A program made the translations under genes and the position numbers. From Dyadobacter bucti (GTDB taxonomy: Bacteria > Bacteroidota > Bacteroidia > Cytophagales > Spirosomataceae), in contig NZ_SWFP01000002.1 in NCBI RefSeq assembly GCF_005869225.1, positions 620,001 through 684,000 on the forward strand: a stretch of DNA of 64,000 bases. Direction: 5' to 3'. Positions 37,192-44,852 of this stretch are shown piece by piece. Positions within the stretch are counted from its first letter, which is position 1, and each line of letters starts with the position of its first letter. A model generated the notes under the pieces. It did no database searches and had not been told where the DNA came from. It saw only the letters and a program-made list of their open reading frames with translations.

Positions 37192-37728
37192 CTATTCTTT
37201 CAGTTCCACAATCATTTCAATTTCAACAGGGATGCCCATCGGCAGCGAACCCAGACCAATTGCAGAGCGGGCGTGCTTGCCATTTTCCCCAAAAACCTGC
37301 ACCATCAAATCGGAAAAGCCATTGATCACCTGGGAGTGACGGTCGAAAGTAGGAACAGCGTTGACCATACCCAGTACTTTCACGATCCGCTTCACTTTGT
37401 TCAGATCGCCGATCTCGGCCTTCAAAGCAGACAAAAGTGAAATTCCGGTCAGGCGGGCTGCCTCCTGGGCCTGCTCAAAATTGATCTGATCACCCACTTT
37501 ACCTTTCATATATTCTCCATCCTCTTTCACCGGCCCATGCCCTGAGAGGTAAACCAGGTTACCTACGCGCACAGCGAGCAGGAAGTTGGCGGTGGGTTTT
37601 CCGGGTGTTTTCAATGTGATCCCCATTTGTTTCAAACGAGCCTCAGGGTCGTTGCTTTTTACTTGCGCGCTCACCGATTGCGCAAGCAAAAGCAACATGA
37701 TCAACGGGTTTAGGATAAGCTTTTTCAT
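37192..37728 (-). CDS. Exported RidA/YjgF-family imine deaminase
   Basis: A 178-residue member of the RidA family. Unlike the usual cytosolic 130-residue form it carries a Sec signal (M-L-L-L-L-A-Q-S-V-S-A-Q, cleavage near residue 22). Family motifs are L-V-Y-L-S-G-H-G-P, Q-A-Q-E-A-A-R-L-T-G and A-R-S-A-I-G-L-G-S-L-P-M-G-I-P-V-E-I-E. Arg154 corresponds to the catalytic arginine that stabilises the imine carboxylate. RidA hydrolyses reactive enamine/imine intermediates released by PLP enzymes. Its export and operon link with a Tat-exported PLP lyase suggest it quenches such intermediates in the periplasm. Confidence 0.9.
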   Translation of the reverse strand: MKKLILNPLIMLLLLAQSVSAQVKSNDPEARLKQMGITLKTPGKPTANFLLAVRVGNLVYLSGHGPVKEDGEYMKGKVGDQINFEQAQEAARLTGISLLSALKAEIGDLNKVKRIVKVLGMVNAVPTFDRHSQVINGFSDLMVQVFGENGKHARSAIGLGSLPMGIPVEIEMIVELKE

Positions 37729-37779
37729 GTTTTTTTATTTAAAATATTTTTGATGTTTTTTTTGGAATTAAATTCATTA

Positions 37780-39249
37780 TCAGGGATTTTCAAACGGAAA
37801 CAGCGGTTTGCGACGGTTTTTATGGTCAAACATCGTCATATCAGCCTGGGTCACGCCGGGGGTATTGACCTGGATAATAGACGGACAAACCGGCGCATAG
37901 GCAGCGATCGGTGCAACCACTCCTTTGGCCACGATGACATCAAATGACCTGGGATCAATGTCGCAGGAAGTAAGCTGGCCCAGGCTGAAAGGCGGTACCC
38001 GCAGGGAAGTGAGCATGATCACGCTGCCGTTCGGCCTGCTTACCACAGCAGTTTTACCCATATAATAATTGACCTGCCCGCCGTGCCTCGGATTGTCTTC
38101 TTTGAAATTTCCGTCCGACAGCCGCAACAGCGTAACCGGAAGTTCAATGTCTTTCAGACCATCTTTGACCGTTCCTTTCATCGACAAAATGAACGAATCG
38201 CCCGGCTGATAGCCCGATGCCCGCTCAACTGCGGCAGGATCATACAGGCAGACAAAATATTTGTAAGTGCCATCGGCTTCCAGTCCTTCCAGCAGGCAGA
38301 TGTTGTTCCCGGGACTGCCTCCGCCAATATTATCGCCCATATCAAGCAGCAAAACGGGTTTTTCTTTTTCAGCAACCATTTGAATCGTCGCGGGAATGTC
38401 ATTTTTGGTTCCTACAAAACTCTCGCGATTGTCCAGGATATAGGTTTCCAGCTGCTTACCTACCTGCCAGGCGGCATCCGGGTTATTGTCAGATACTACC
38501 ACCAGCGAAGTTCCCATCTCGGCCACGTCGGCATAGGGAAAACCAAGCAGTATGCTGACTGACAAAATATCTTCCGTTTTACTCAGTTCGTCCGCCAGGG
38601 AATAGAGGCTTTTACAGGGCTCATCACTCGTAAACTGCTGTTCAATGCTGATTGCGAGCGGTACCTGCACAAGGATTTGCTTTGGCTTCGCCTTTTTTTC
38701 AACCATTTTGACAAGGATATCGGCGACGGCTCTTCCGGTCTGCCGCTGGTCGATGTGCGGGTTCTTTTTATAGGACACGAATGCATCTGCCGAATCTGTC
38801 ATGAGCTTGCTGACATTGGCGTGGAGGTCCAGAGAGCCGGCAATCGGCACGTCCGGCCCCAGCCTTTCGCGGATCAGGCTGATCCAGTGCCCGTCCATAT
38901 CCCGGAAATTCTCGCTGACACCAGCACCGTGCGGAACCACCAGGACACCGTCTACCGGCAAAACTTCTTCCAGCTTGGCCAGCATCGCGTTCAATAAGGT
39001 CTCATAAGTTTCCGCTGACACGGTACCGCCCGGCGTGGCTTCTGAGAAAACCACGGGAACCAGTTCCATTCCTGCCTGGTCGATGACCTCTATCATCCCT
39101 CCCACTTCATGGTGTGCATCCTGGTATTCCTTTCTGATATCCTGGCCCGCAAGCGAATGTCCTTTCTGAAAATCAATCATCGTCGTCAGACTTTCGGCGA
39201 ACGTATTCGACTCATGATAAATACCCAGCAGCGCTATTCTTTTTGACAT
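37780..39249 (-). CDS. M81-family (MlrC-like) metallohydrolase
   Basis: A 489-residue cytoplasmic protein without a signal peptide. It starts K-R-I-A-L-L-G-I-Y-H-E-S-N-T-F, the MlrC signature, and continues with V-V-P-H-G-A-G-V-S and S-L-D-L-H-A-N-V-S, which hold the probable zinc ligands. Later elements are L-L-D-M-G-D-N-I-G-G-G-S-P-G and C-D-I-D-P. MlrC in sphingomonads cleaves the linearised microcystin tetrapeptide, which contains D-amino acids and a beta-amino acid. Distant homologues are annotated as M81 peptidases of unknown substrate. Here it sits between exported enzymes and a BASS-type carrier, suggesting it acts on the imported compound in the cytosol. Confidence 0.87.
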   Translation of the reverse strand: MSKRIALLGIYHESNTFAESLTTMIDFQKGHSLAGQDIRKEYQDAHHEVGGMIEVIDQAGMELVPVVFSEATPGGTVSAETYETLLNAMLAKLEEVLPVDGVLVVPHGAGVSENFRDMDGHWISLIRERLGPDVPIAGSLDLHANVSKLMTDSADAFVSYKKNPHIDQRQTGRAVADILVKMVEKKAKPKQILVQVPLAISIEQQFTSDEPCKSLYSLADELSKTEDILSVSILLGFPYADVAEMGTSLVVVSDNNPDAAWQVGKQLETYILDNRESFVGTKNDIPATIQMVAEKEKPVLLLDMGDNIGGGSPGNNICLLEGLEADGTYKYFVCLYDPAAVERASGYQPGDSFILSMKGTVKDGLKDIELPVTLLRLSDGNFKEDNPRHGGQVNYYMGKTAVVSRPNGSVIMLTSLRVPPFSLGQLTSCDIDPRSFDVIVAKGVVAPIAAYAPVCPSIIQVNTPGVTQADMTMFDHKNRRKPLFPFENP

Positions 39250-39295
39250 TACAATTGTTTTTGATTCTGGTTAAATAGGTTTCGTTGAAGTAAAA

Positions 39296-40402
39296 TCAGA
39301 CATCCGATGCATTTTTGGCAGCCTGCTTCGATTCCAGTCCACTCCAGTAGGACGCCAGAACGGAAGCCGTGAGGCCCATAATCGGCCCGCAGATCGCGGA
39401 AGCCAGCCCAACTGTGGCAATTTTGCCCATCACTTTTGCAATCCCCGAAACAAGCCCGGCATTCTGCATACCCGTGGCAATGGCTATCGTCCGGGAGTCA
39501 CGTTCGTTGAGCCTGCACAAGCGCGCTGCCCAATAACCAAAGAAATAGCCGAGCACGTTATGCAACAGCACGACCATGAGCAGCATAAATCCGATGTTCA
39601 GGATGCTGTCGCGGCCGGCGGCCATGATGATCGCCACAATCAGCGCTACGCCGAACATAGACACGTAAGGCATACCTGCGTCCAGCCATTTGGCCCGTCC
39701 GCTCAGCATTTTATTAAACAAAAGCCCCGCAGCAATAGGCAGCAGCACGATTTTGATCATTCCCCACATCATACCCAAAACATCAATTTCAATAAAACCG
39801 CCTGCAAAAAGCTTCATCAGCAAAGGGATGAGCAACGGGGCAAGTAATGTAGTGAGGGAGGTAACAGTAATCGCGAGGGCAACATTGGCTTTGGCAAGAT
39901 AAGCAAACAAGCTCGCCGTCACCGATGTCGGCGCACAGCCCAGCAGGATAATACCGGCCGATATTTCCGGAGAAAAATCGGTGGCTCGGGCAAGCAGAAA
40001 ACCCAGTAAAGGCATGATAATGAATTGCGCAAGTACACCGACAATCACCGATTTCGGTGATTTAGAAAGCTCTATAAAGTCTTTGAGACCCATTGAGGAC
40101 CCGGTACCGAACATGATCAGCTGAATGAGCGGAGTGATCAGCAATGCCAGTTCAAAATCATTGACACGGATAAAAAGGCCGGGATAATAAAGGGCCGTCG
40201 CGGAAACGCCCAGTATAAATATTGTAAAAGCCAGGCCCTTCAAAAGCGGAATGCCCCTGAAAGCAATGGATAATGCCACCAGAAAAGTGATCAAAAACGG
40301 CCCGCCAGACGAAATATTTCCCATGACAATCATGACCAGAGTCACAACCATAGAGATGAGGGAAATAACAAGCGCGGCTTTGTAAAACTGGTCCCTGTTC
40401 AT
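39296..40402 (-). CDS. BASS-family (bile acid:sodium symporter-like) transporter
   Basis: A protein of about 368 residues with some ten hydrophobic helices. The start at 40402 is favoured over the upstream ATG at 40420 because it forms an ATGA overlap with the stop of the SMP-30 gene. Family motifs are L-L-G-C-A-P-T-S-V-T-A-S-L-F-A-Y-L-A-K in helix 4 and A-T-G-M-Q-N-A-G-L in the C-terminal half, matching the two sodium-site regions of BASS carriers. Characterised relatives carry bile acids, 2-keto acids or pantothenate across membranes with sodium. In this unit it is the only inner-membrane transporter and is probably the entry route for the acid or amide product made in the periplasm. Confidence 0.85.
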   Translation of the reverse strand: MNRDQFYKAALVISLISMVVTLVMIVMGNISSGGPFLITFLVALSIAFRGIPLLKGLAFTIFILGVSATALYYPGLFIRVNDFELALLITPLIQLIMFGTGSSMGLKDFIELSKSPKSVIVGVLAQFIIMPLLGFLLARATDFSPEISAGIILLGCAPTSVTASLFAYLAKANVALAITVTSLTTLLAPLLIPLLMKLFAGGFIEIDVLGMMWGMIKIVLLPIAAGLLFNKMLSGRAKWLDAGMPYVSMFGVALIVAIIMAAGRDSILNIGFMLLMVVLLHNVLGYFFGYWAARLCRLNERDSRTIAIATGMQNAGLVSGIAKVMGKIATVGLASAICGPIMGLTASVLASYWSGLESKQAAKNASDV

Positions 40403-41328
40403 TTTTTGAGCATTTTCCATTCACGGCCCGCGTCTTCCACCCTGAATTTTTCGACATTGCCATGGTCCTGTAAAGTGACGTAAACCGTGCGGCCGTCTTT
40501 ACCACCGAAGGCGAGATTGCTTGGCATTTTCCCGCCGACCGGTATTTCCAGCAGCACTTTTCCAGCCGGTGAAACTTTGGCGACGGTACCTTTTCCGTGG
40601 CGGGTGATATAGAGATTTCCCTTTGTATCACAGCGCATTCCGTCCATCCCGAAATCCGGAAATTCGATCAGCAGCCGTTTGTTGCTGATGCTCCCATCCT
40701 TGCCCAGGTCATAAGCCCAGACTTTGCGCTGCACCGTTTCATTTACATACAATGTCTTATTGTCAGGACTAACTTCTATGCCGTTTGTGGTGCCGGTGTT
40801 CGCTTCGAGCAGGGTTACTTTACCGTCGGTATCAATGCGCCAGATGTTGCCTGTACCGTTGCCCCAGTTGGGGTCGCTGGCATATATACGGTCGCTGTCG
40901 TCAATAGCGATATCATTGGGCTGGTTCATTTTTGGTTCGTGTGCAAATACGCTGATCTGTTTCGAGACCATATCAACCTGCAGTATATTGTGGTTGGTGT
41001 AGTCGGCGATGAACATTTTGCCTCCGCTGTGGAACCTGATCCCATTGCCGACGCTCCCGCCGGGAAGTTCTATGAAGATGCTGCCTTTTCCTTCGGGCGT
41101 GACCTGGCCGATCGTGCCCTGTTTTTCAAAATTCACCGCATACAAAACGCCGTCCTTGTCCACGGCAGGGCCTTCCGCGCCGGAAGTGAAACTATGGGCA
41201 GGGGTAAAAACGGAGGATTTGTAAAGATCCCCGGCGGGCTGGGCCTGATTATCAGATGCAGTTTCCACAATCAAAAATGTTAGAGATAAGAGCTTAATTA
41301 CCGTACTACCTGAAATATTGATTTTCAT
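40399..41328 (-). CDS. Exported SMP-30/gluconolactonase-type lactonase
   Basis: A 309-residue six-bladed propeller protein with a signal peptide (cleavage near N-Q-A-Q, residue 30). Metal-ligand motifs of the SMP-30/gluconolactonase family are present: G-A-E-G-P-A-V (Glu), Q-P-N-D-I-A-I (Asn), T-N-G-I-E-V-S-P-D and M-D-G-M-R-C-D (Asp). Members open sugar or other lactones with a divalent metal. In the same unit as a PQQ-dependent dehydrogenase, it could hydrolyse the lactone formed by periplasmic oxidation. It starts 5 nt after the CBM9-like gene and overlaps the BASS gene by 4 nt. Confidence 0.88.
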   Translation of the reverse strand: MKINISGSTVIKLLSLTFLIVETASDNQAQPAGDLYKSSVFTPAHSFTSGAEGPAVDKDGVLYAVNFEKQGTIGQVTPEGKGSIFIELPGGSVGNGIRFHSGGKMFIADYTNHNILQVDMVSKQISVFAHEPKMNQPNDIAIDDSDRIYASDPNWGNGTGNIWRIDTDGKVTLLEANTGTTNGIEVSPDNKTLYVNETVQRKVWAYDLGKDGSISNKRLLIEFPDFGMDGMRCDTKGNLYITRHGKGTVAKVSPAGKVLLEIPVGGKMPSNLAFGGKDGRTVYVTLQDHGNVEKFRVEDAGREWKMLKK

Positions 41329-41333
41329 TCTTT

Positions 41334-42101
41334 TTACTTAAAAATGAGTGTACCGAAAAACTGCGGTAAATGAAAGTTGGGTTTAGGATTGTCTACATAA
41401 GACCAGGTGATCCAGTGCGGGTTAGTGCTCTGGCTTGCGGTTTTGTAAAAATTGGCTTTCCAGGTAACGCCCGGTTTCGGATCTGTTACATTAGAGAATT
41501 TTTTAAGCATGGATAACGGAACCCGGTACTCGATCGTCCAGGTAACGTGTCCGGAAATCTCCGGGTCTACTCTGGCAGGAAGCGAATGGGCAATTTCGAT
41601 CTGTCTGATATCTTCGGCTTCCAGCTTCTGAAAGCCGGTCCAGGGTTTTGTAACATAAAAAATGAGCGGCGTGCCCCCTGCGTTCACTTCCAGGTTAAAA
41701 TACCTTTCGGGAAGGGCGGAATCGGGCGAGAAGAAAAACTCGACGCAGGCATCTCCGGAAACATTGCCGTTGTACTCCTGAACAAGGCTCCGCACATGCT
41801 TGTCTTTCACCCTGAAAATCACATAGACATTGGCATCATCATACATCATTTTTGCCTCAACCGTGGGCTTGAAAGGAGGAATAGCGCCCATGTATTTTTC
41901 AATGGAAATCGATCTGGTTTTTTTCCAGACGGCCTTGTTCCAGTCGGCGTCAATTTTCACGGGCTGCTTTGCCCGCACCACTTCGTAGGTAAGAGCCTTT
42001 TCGGCAGTCTGGAGCGGTTTTTCCGGTTGCGCGAAAACAGACGCAACGGAGGCAGTCAACAAAAAGGCGATGTGCAGGTTCAGGTACTTCAGGAGGGACA
42101 T
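41334..42101 (-). CDS. Exported CBM9-like (carbohydrate-binding family 9) protein
   Basis: A 255-residue protein with a signal peptide ending at S-V-F-A-Q (residue 25). The mature domain is the CBM9/DOMON-like beta-sandwich: K-I-D-A-D-W-N-K-A-V-W at the start, then A-K-M-M-Y-D-D-A-N-V-Y-V-I-F-R-V-K-D and G-D-A-C-V-E-F-F-F-S-P-D. It closes with P-K-P-N-F-H-L-P-Q-F-F-G-T-L-I-F. Stand-alone members are common in Bacteroidota and are taken to bind sugars. It is the first gene of the ten-gene unit; its predicted transcription start near 42196 gives a leader of about 95 nt. Binding specificity is unknown. Confidence 0.83.
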   Translation of the reverse strand: MSLLKYLNLHIAFLLTASVASVFAQPEKPLQTAEKALTYEVVRAKQPVKIDADWNKAVWKKTRSISIEKYMGAIPPFKPTVEAKMMYDDANVYVIFRVKDKHVRSLVQEYNGNVSGDACVEFFFSPDSALPERYFNLEVNAGGTPLIFYVTKPWTGFQKLEAEDIRQIEIAHSLPARVDPEISGHVTWTIEYRVPLSMLKKFSNVTDPKPGVTWKANFYKTASQSTNPHWITWSYVDNPKPNFHLPQFFGTLIFK

Positions 42102-42460
42102 ATCAGGAATAGACTATATTTTACAATTACACTTATTTACCATCATTCATTTACAAATTCCCGAATTAGCACCAAGATTGTTTCAACTATTCTTCATTTC
42201 ACAAAATTATATTTCACCTCTGCCAATTTCTTGTACTATTGTTCGTAATCCTGATACTATCATAGCGTGTACAAAATATGTAACCGACAGAATATTTTTT
42301 TAAATTACCCGAAAAGACGGGGCCCGTGTATAGTTACCGTTTGGTGACTCCGATAACGTTACCGCTACTTTTTCTGTAAAAGCATGAAGCGTTCCCAATA
42401 AAATCGTATAAAATTGTGCAGGCCAAAATGGTAAGTGTGGCCAGCCAAATTTCTTTACCC
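42102..42460. other. 359-bp divergent control region (unit 2 / AraC regulator)
   Basis: It contains site B for the minus-strand unit (42202-42261). Nearer the AraC gene a short hairpin lies at about 42332-42349 (AGTTACC with GGTGACT, one G-T pair). No perfect TAnnTTTG promoter for the AraC gene itself was found; TACCGTTTG near 42335 is a one-insertion variant. No small gene is supported. Confidence 0.55.
42202..42261 (-). promoter_or_regulatory. Putative AraC-type operator and -7 element for the ten-gene unit (site B)
   Basis: On the minus strand: GATAGTATCA (42261-42252), ATAGTA (42239-42234) with cores 21 bp apart, then 24 bp to TAATTTTG (42209-42202). The -7 octamer and the 24-bp spacing are identical to site A. 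The AraC gene starts 200 bp away on the other strand. Confidence 0.72.
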
Positions 42461-43333
42461 ATGAAAGCTGTTGAATTTCACCTACCTCAGGACGTTGACA
42501 AGTCATTTATCGTTTTTCGGGAGACAGGCGATTTTTTCCCTGCGCCCTGGCATTACCATGCACATTATGAGTTTGTGCTCGTAAACAAGAGCACTGGGAG
42601 AAGAATGGTCGGGGACCATATCGGGTATTTTGACGAAGAAGACCTGGTATTTATCGGCTCTCTTTTACCTCACGTGTGGGTCAACGACCCGGTTTATCTT
42701 CAGCGACAGGCCCCGGACAAAGCCGATGCACTGGTACTCCATTTTACCAACGATTTTCTGGGGGAGGATTTTATGAATATTCCGGAGATCGAGAATTTCA
42801 AAAAGGTACTGAAACTGGCTGAGCGCGGCATGGCGCTGAGAGGTGAAACCAGGGAAAAGATCAATACGCTCATCAGGCAGATGCCCGACATGAACGGTTT
42901 GCAACGGCTGTCTTCCCTCTTTCTTATTTTTGATATCATGTCGGTTACAACGGAGTATGAGCTGCTGGCCAGCCCGCGCTTCGTCCAGAATTTCTATTAC
43001 GATTCGTCGGAGCGCTTCAAGCGGATCACTGGCTATATCATGGAAAATTTCGACAAGGAAATCAGCCTCTCGGAGATAGCGGCAGTGGGGAATATGGGCG
43101 TTACTGCGTTCTGCAACTTCTTCAAGGAGCAATTCCGCGTCACATTCGTGGAGTACCTGACCACTGTGCGCATCGGGCACGCCTGCAAGCTCCTCTCGCA
43201 AAATGACCGCAATGTGGTGGAAGTCGCCTATGAATGCGGCTTCAATAATTTGGCCAATTTCAACCGTCAGTTCAAAAAATTAAAGGATATGACGCCCAGC
43301 GATTACCGGAAAACCTTACATATCCACAGTTAA
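42461..43333 (+). CDS. AraC-family transcriptional regulator, probable activator of the regulon
   Basis: A 290-residue regulator. The ATG at 42461 is chosen; an upstream ATG at 42416 adds a tail unlike the family. Residues about 20-90 form a cupin-type effector domain (P-W-H-Y-H-A-H-Y-E-F-V, V-G-D-H-I-G). Residues about 185-288 form two helix-turn-helix motifs (I-S-L-S-E-I-A-A-V-G-N-M-G-V-T-A-F and V-V-E-V-A-Y-E-C-G-F-N-N-L-A-N-F), followed by F-K-K-L-K-D-M-T-P-S-D-Y-R. It is the only plus-strand gene between two minus-strand catabolic units, and the three units share a 21-bp-spaced direct repeat suited to an AraC monomer pair. Its 3' end overlaps the end of the convergent ceramidase-like gene by 18 bp. 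Confidence 0.92.
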   Translation: MKAVEFHLPQDVDKSFIVFRETGDFFPAPWHYHAHYEFVLVNKSTGRRMVGDHIGYFDEEDLVFIGSLLPHVWVNDPVYLQRQAPDKADALVLHFTNDFLGEDFMNIPEIENFKKVLKLAERGMALRGETREKINTLIRQMPDMNGLQRLSSLFLIFDIMSVTTEYELLASPRFVQNFYYDSSERFKRITGYIMENFDKEISLSEIAAVGNMGVTAFCNFFKEQFRVTFVEYLTTVRIGHACKLLSQNDRNVVEVAYECGFNNLANFNRQFKKLKDMTPSDYRKTLHIHS

Positions 43334-44689
43334 CTGCTGTACGAGCGACAGCAATTTTTCTCTGATGGCTTTCTCCGCTCCGGGCACCAGGCAACTGTAT
43401 CGGCAGCGCCAGGTTTCATACCCTCCTTTGGCGATTTCTGCCGCGGGAGGCACATAACCTACGTTGCCGTTGGCCATTGTGATGGTGAAATATGGGCCTT
43501 GTGTTATATTTTCTTTAAGGTATAAGCCGGTTTCCGAAAAAAACTCTCCGGCCAGCGCACCTATCACCCCATGGCCGATCCTGATCGCCTGCACCGGACA
43601 GATCCCTTTGTCGGGAAACTCGTCCAGGAGCAACTGCTCCCGGGCATAGATCTGCCGCAACCCGTCCTGATCGATCACGATATCTTCATAATGAGCCGCT
43701 GAAACGATCTGCCTGGCAGAAAGCAATTGTTGGGGAGAAGGTTTCACTACATCGATTTCCGTTTCATGGTACAGTACGGAAAGCTGGGGATTCTCCTGCC
43801 AGGAAATTCCCGGCAGATCCTGAAAAACCTTGTCGGCCAGGTCGGTACCAATGACTTTACTTTTTTCAAAATGGGCTTTCGGGTAACGTTCGCTGTCCTT
43901 AAAATCCCAGATATTGACGTCGCCGCTGGTACCATTACTCATCATGCATACAAAACCGGCTGGTGCCTGAATTTTTTCCGTAAGCTGAGCCGCAAATACA
44001 CCGAAATAATCGGCAGATATGGTGCCGTTTTCCCAGTCGCCTACGTAGTGGAGAGAGTAATTGGCCAGCAGACCGATCCATTGACCGTCCATATCTTTAA
44101 CTGCCAGGTAACCCAATTCCGGATCTGTGGGCGCAATACCTTTGACAATAAAATCTTCTACCCCGAAAGGATTGGTTTTGATCTGGTCCGGCTCTCCGGT
44201 AACGGGATTAAAAGGTGTATATCCTTCCGCCATTTCGTATCTGCGGCAAAGAAGGTGCTCCGGCGCAGCTACCGAGCCGAAGCCTATTGTAGCCGGCCGC
44301 ATTTTAGCGATCGCCTGCTGCACAGCCGACACGATCAGTCCGGGAAGCTTTTTTGCGTAGGCGGGATCCGTACTGCCCAGGTGAACGTCCGCCACAGAGC
44401 CTGCGGCGTGGGTATGTGTACTGGAAATCAGTATATGGGCAAAAGGAATACCTGTAACCTTTTCAATTTCAACTTTCGTCTGGTCCAGAAAATCCTTGGG
44501 CATAATGCAAATATCCACCACCACCATCGCCACAGTGACTTCTCCGTTTTGCAGCACCAAAGCCTTGGCATACAAATCGTCATGGATAAAATTGGCGTAA
44601 TGTGTCACAAAATCGCCGTTGATTCTGGTTCCCAGCGGCGGCGTGGTTTTAACCTGTGCCGCCCCGGCGCAAAATGGTGGTGTTGACAT
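43316..44689 (-). CDS. Neutral-ceramidase-like hydrolase (N-terminal domain family)
   Basis: A 457-residue protein without an obvious signal peptide. It begins C-A-G-A-A-Q-V-K-T-T-P-P-L-G, as in the neutral/alkaline ceramidase N-terminal family, and carries the zinc motif S-S-T-H-T-H-A-A-G. In true ceramidases the nucleophilic Ser lies in G-D-V-S-P-N; here the equivalent is T-S-G-D-V-N-I-W, so the catalytic Ser is apparently replaced. The C-terminal immunoglobulin-like domain of ceramidases is also absent. It may therefore hydrolyse another amide or be a distinct hydrolase. It is last in unit 3, separated from the dipeptidase gene by a repeat-filled 163-nt spacer. Confidence 0.78.
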   Translation of the reverse strand: MSTPPFCAGAAQVKTTPPLGTRINGDFVTHYANFIHDDLYAKALVLQNGEVTVAMVVVDICIMPKDFLDQTKVEIEKVTGIPFAHILISSTHTHAAGSVADVHLGSTDPAYAKKLPGLIVSAVQQAIAKMRPATIGFGSVAAPEHLLCRRYEMAEGYTPFNPVTGEPDQIKTNPFGVEDFIVKGIAPTDPELGYLAVKDMDGQWIGLLANYSLHYVGDWENGTISADYFGVFAAQLTEKIQAPAGFVCMMSNGTSGDVNIWDFKDSERYPKAHFEKSKVIGTDLADKVFQDLPGISWQENPQLSVLYHETEIDVVKPSPQQLLSARQIVSAAHYEDIVIDQDGLRQIYAREQLLLDEFPDKGICPVQAIRIGHGVIGALAGEFFSETGLYLKENITQGPYFTITMANGNVGYVPPAAEIAKGGYETWRCRYSCLVPGAEKAIREKLLSLVQQLTVDM

Positions 44690-44852
44690 GGTTTTTTGGC
44701 TGTTGGCTTTCAGCTGTTGGCTGTTAGCGATTGGCTATTAGCTTTTTATGAATATTTTTTCTTTTTGTCGCAACCTCGCCCTTCCTCCCTTCTTCATTTC
44801 CTCCCTTCTGCCTTTACTCCCTTCCTCCCTTTACTCCCTTCTCCCTTCCCTC
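44690..44852. repeat. Two stacked low-complexity repeats inside unit 3
   Basis: From 44697 to about 44742 the plus strand repeats the word GGCTGTTGGC/GGCTATTAGC (variants of G-G-C-T-n-T-T-n-G-C, about five copies). From about 44773 to 44863 it is almost pure pyrimidine, with CTCCCTTC-type words recurring six or more times. The second tract reaches into the last codons of the dipeptidase gene. There is no gene in the spacer. On the transcribed strand the tract is purine-rich (GGGAGGAAGGGAG-like) and could bind ribosomes or form unusual structures. Confidence 0.8.

Noticed and set aside
35750-37339. Long plus-strand open frame of 529 codons opposite the gamma-glutamyltransferase gene
   Set aside because: It is the antisense shadow of a well-supported gene; its translation has no recognisable domain and unusual composition.
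43727-44686. Plus-strand open frame of 319 codons opposite the ceramidase-like gene
   Set aside because: Antisense shadow; composition rich in Arg, His and Cys and no family pattern.
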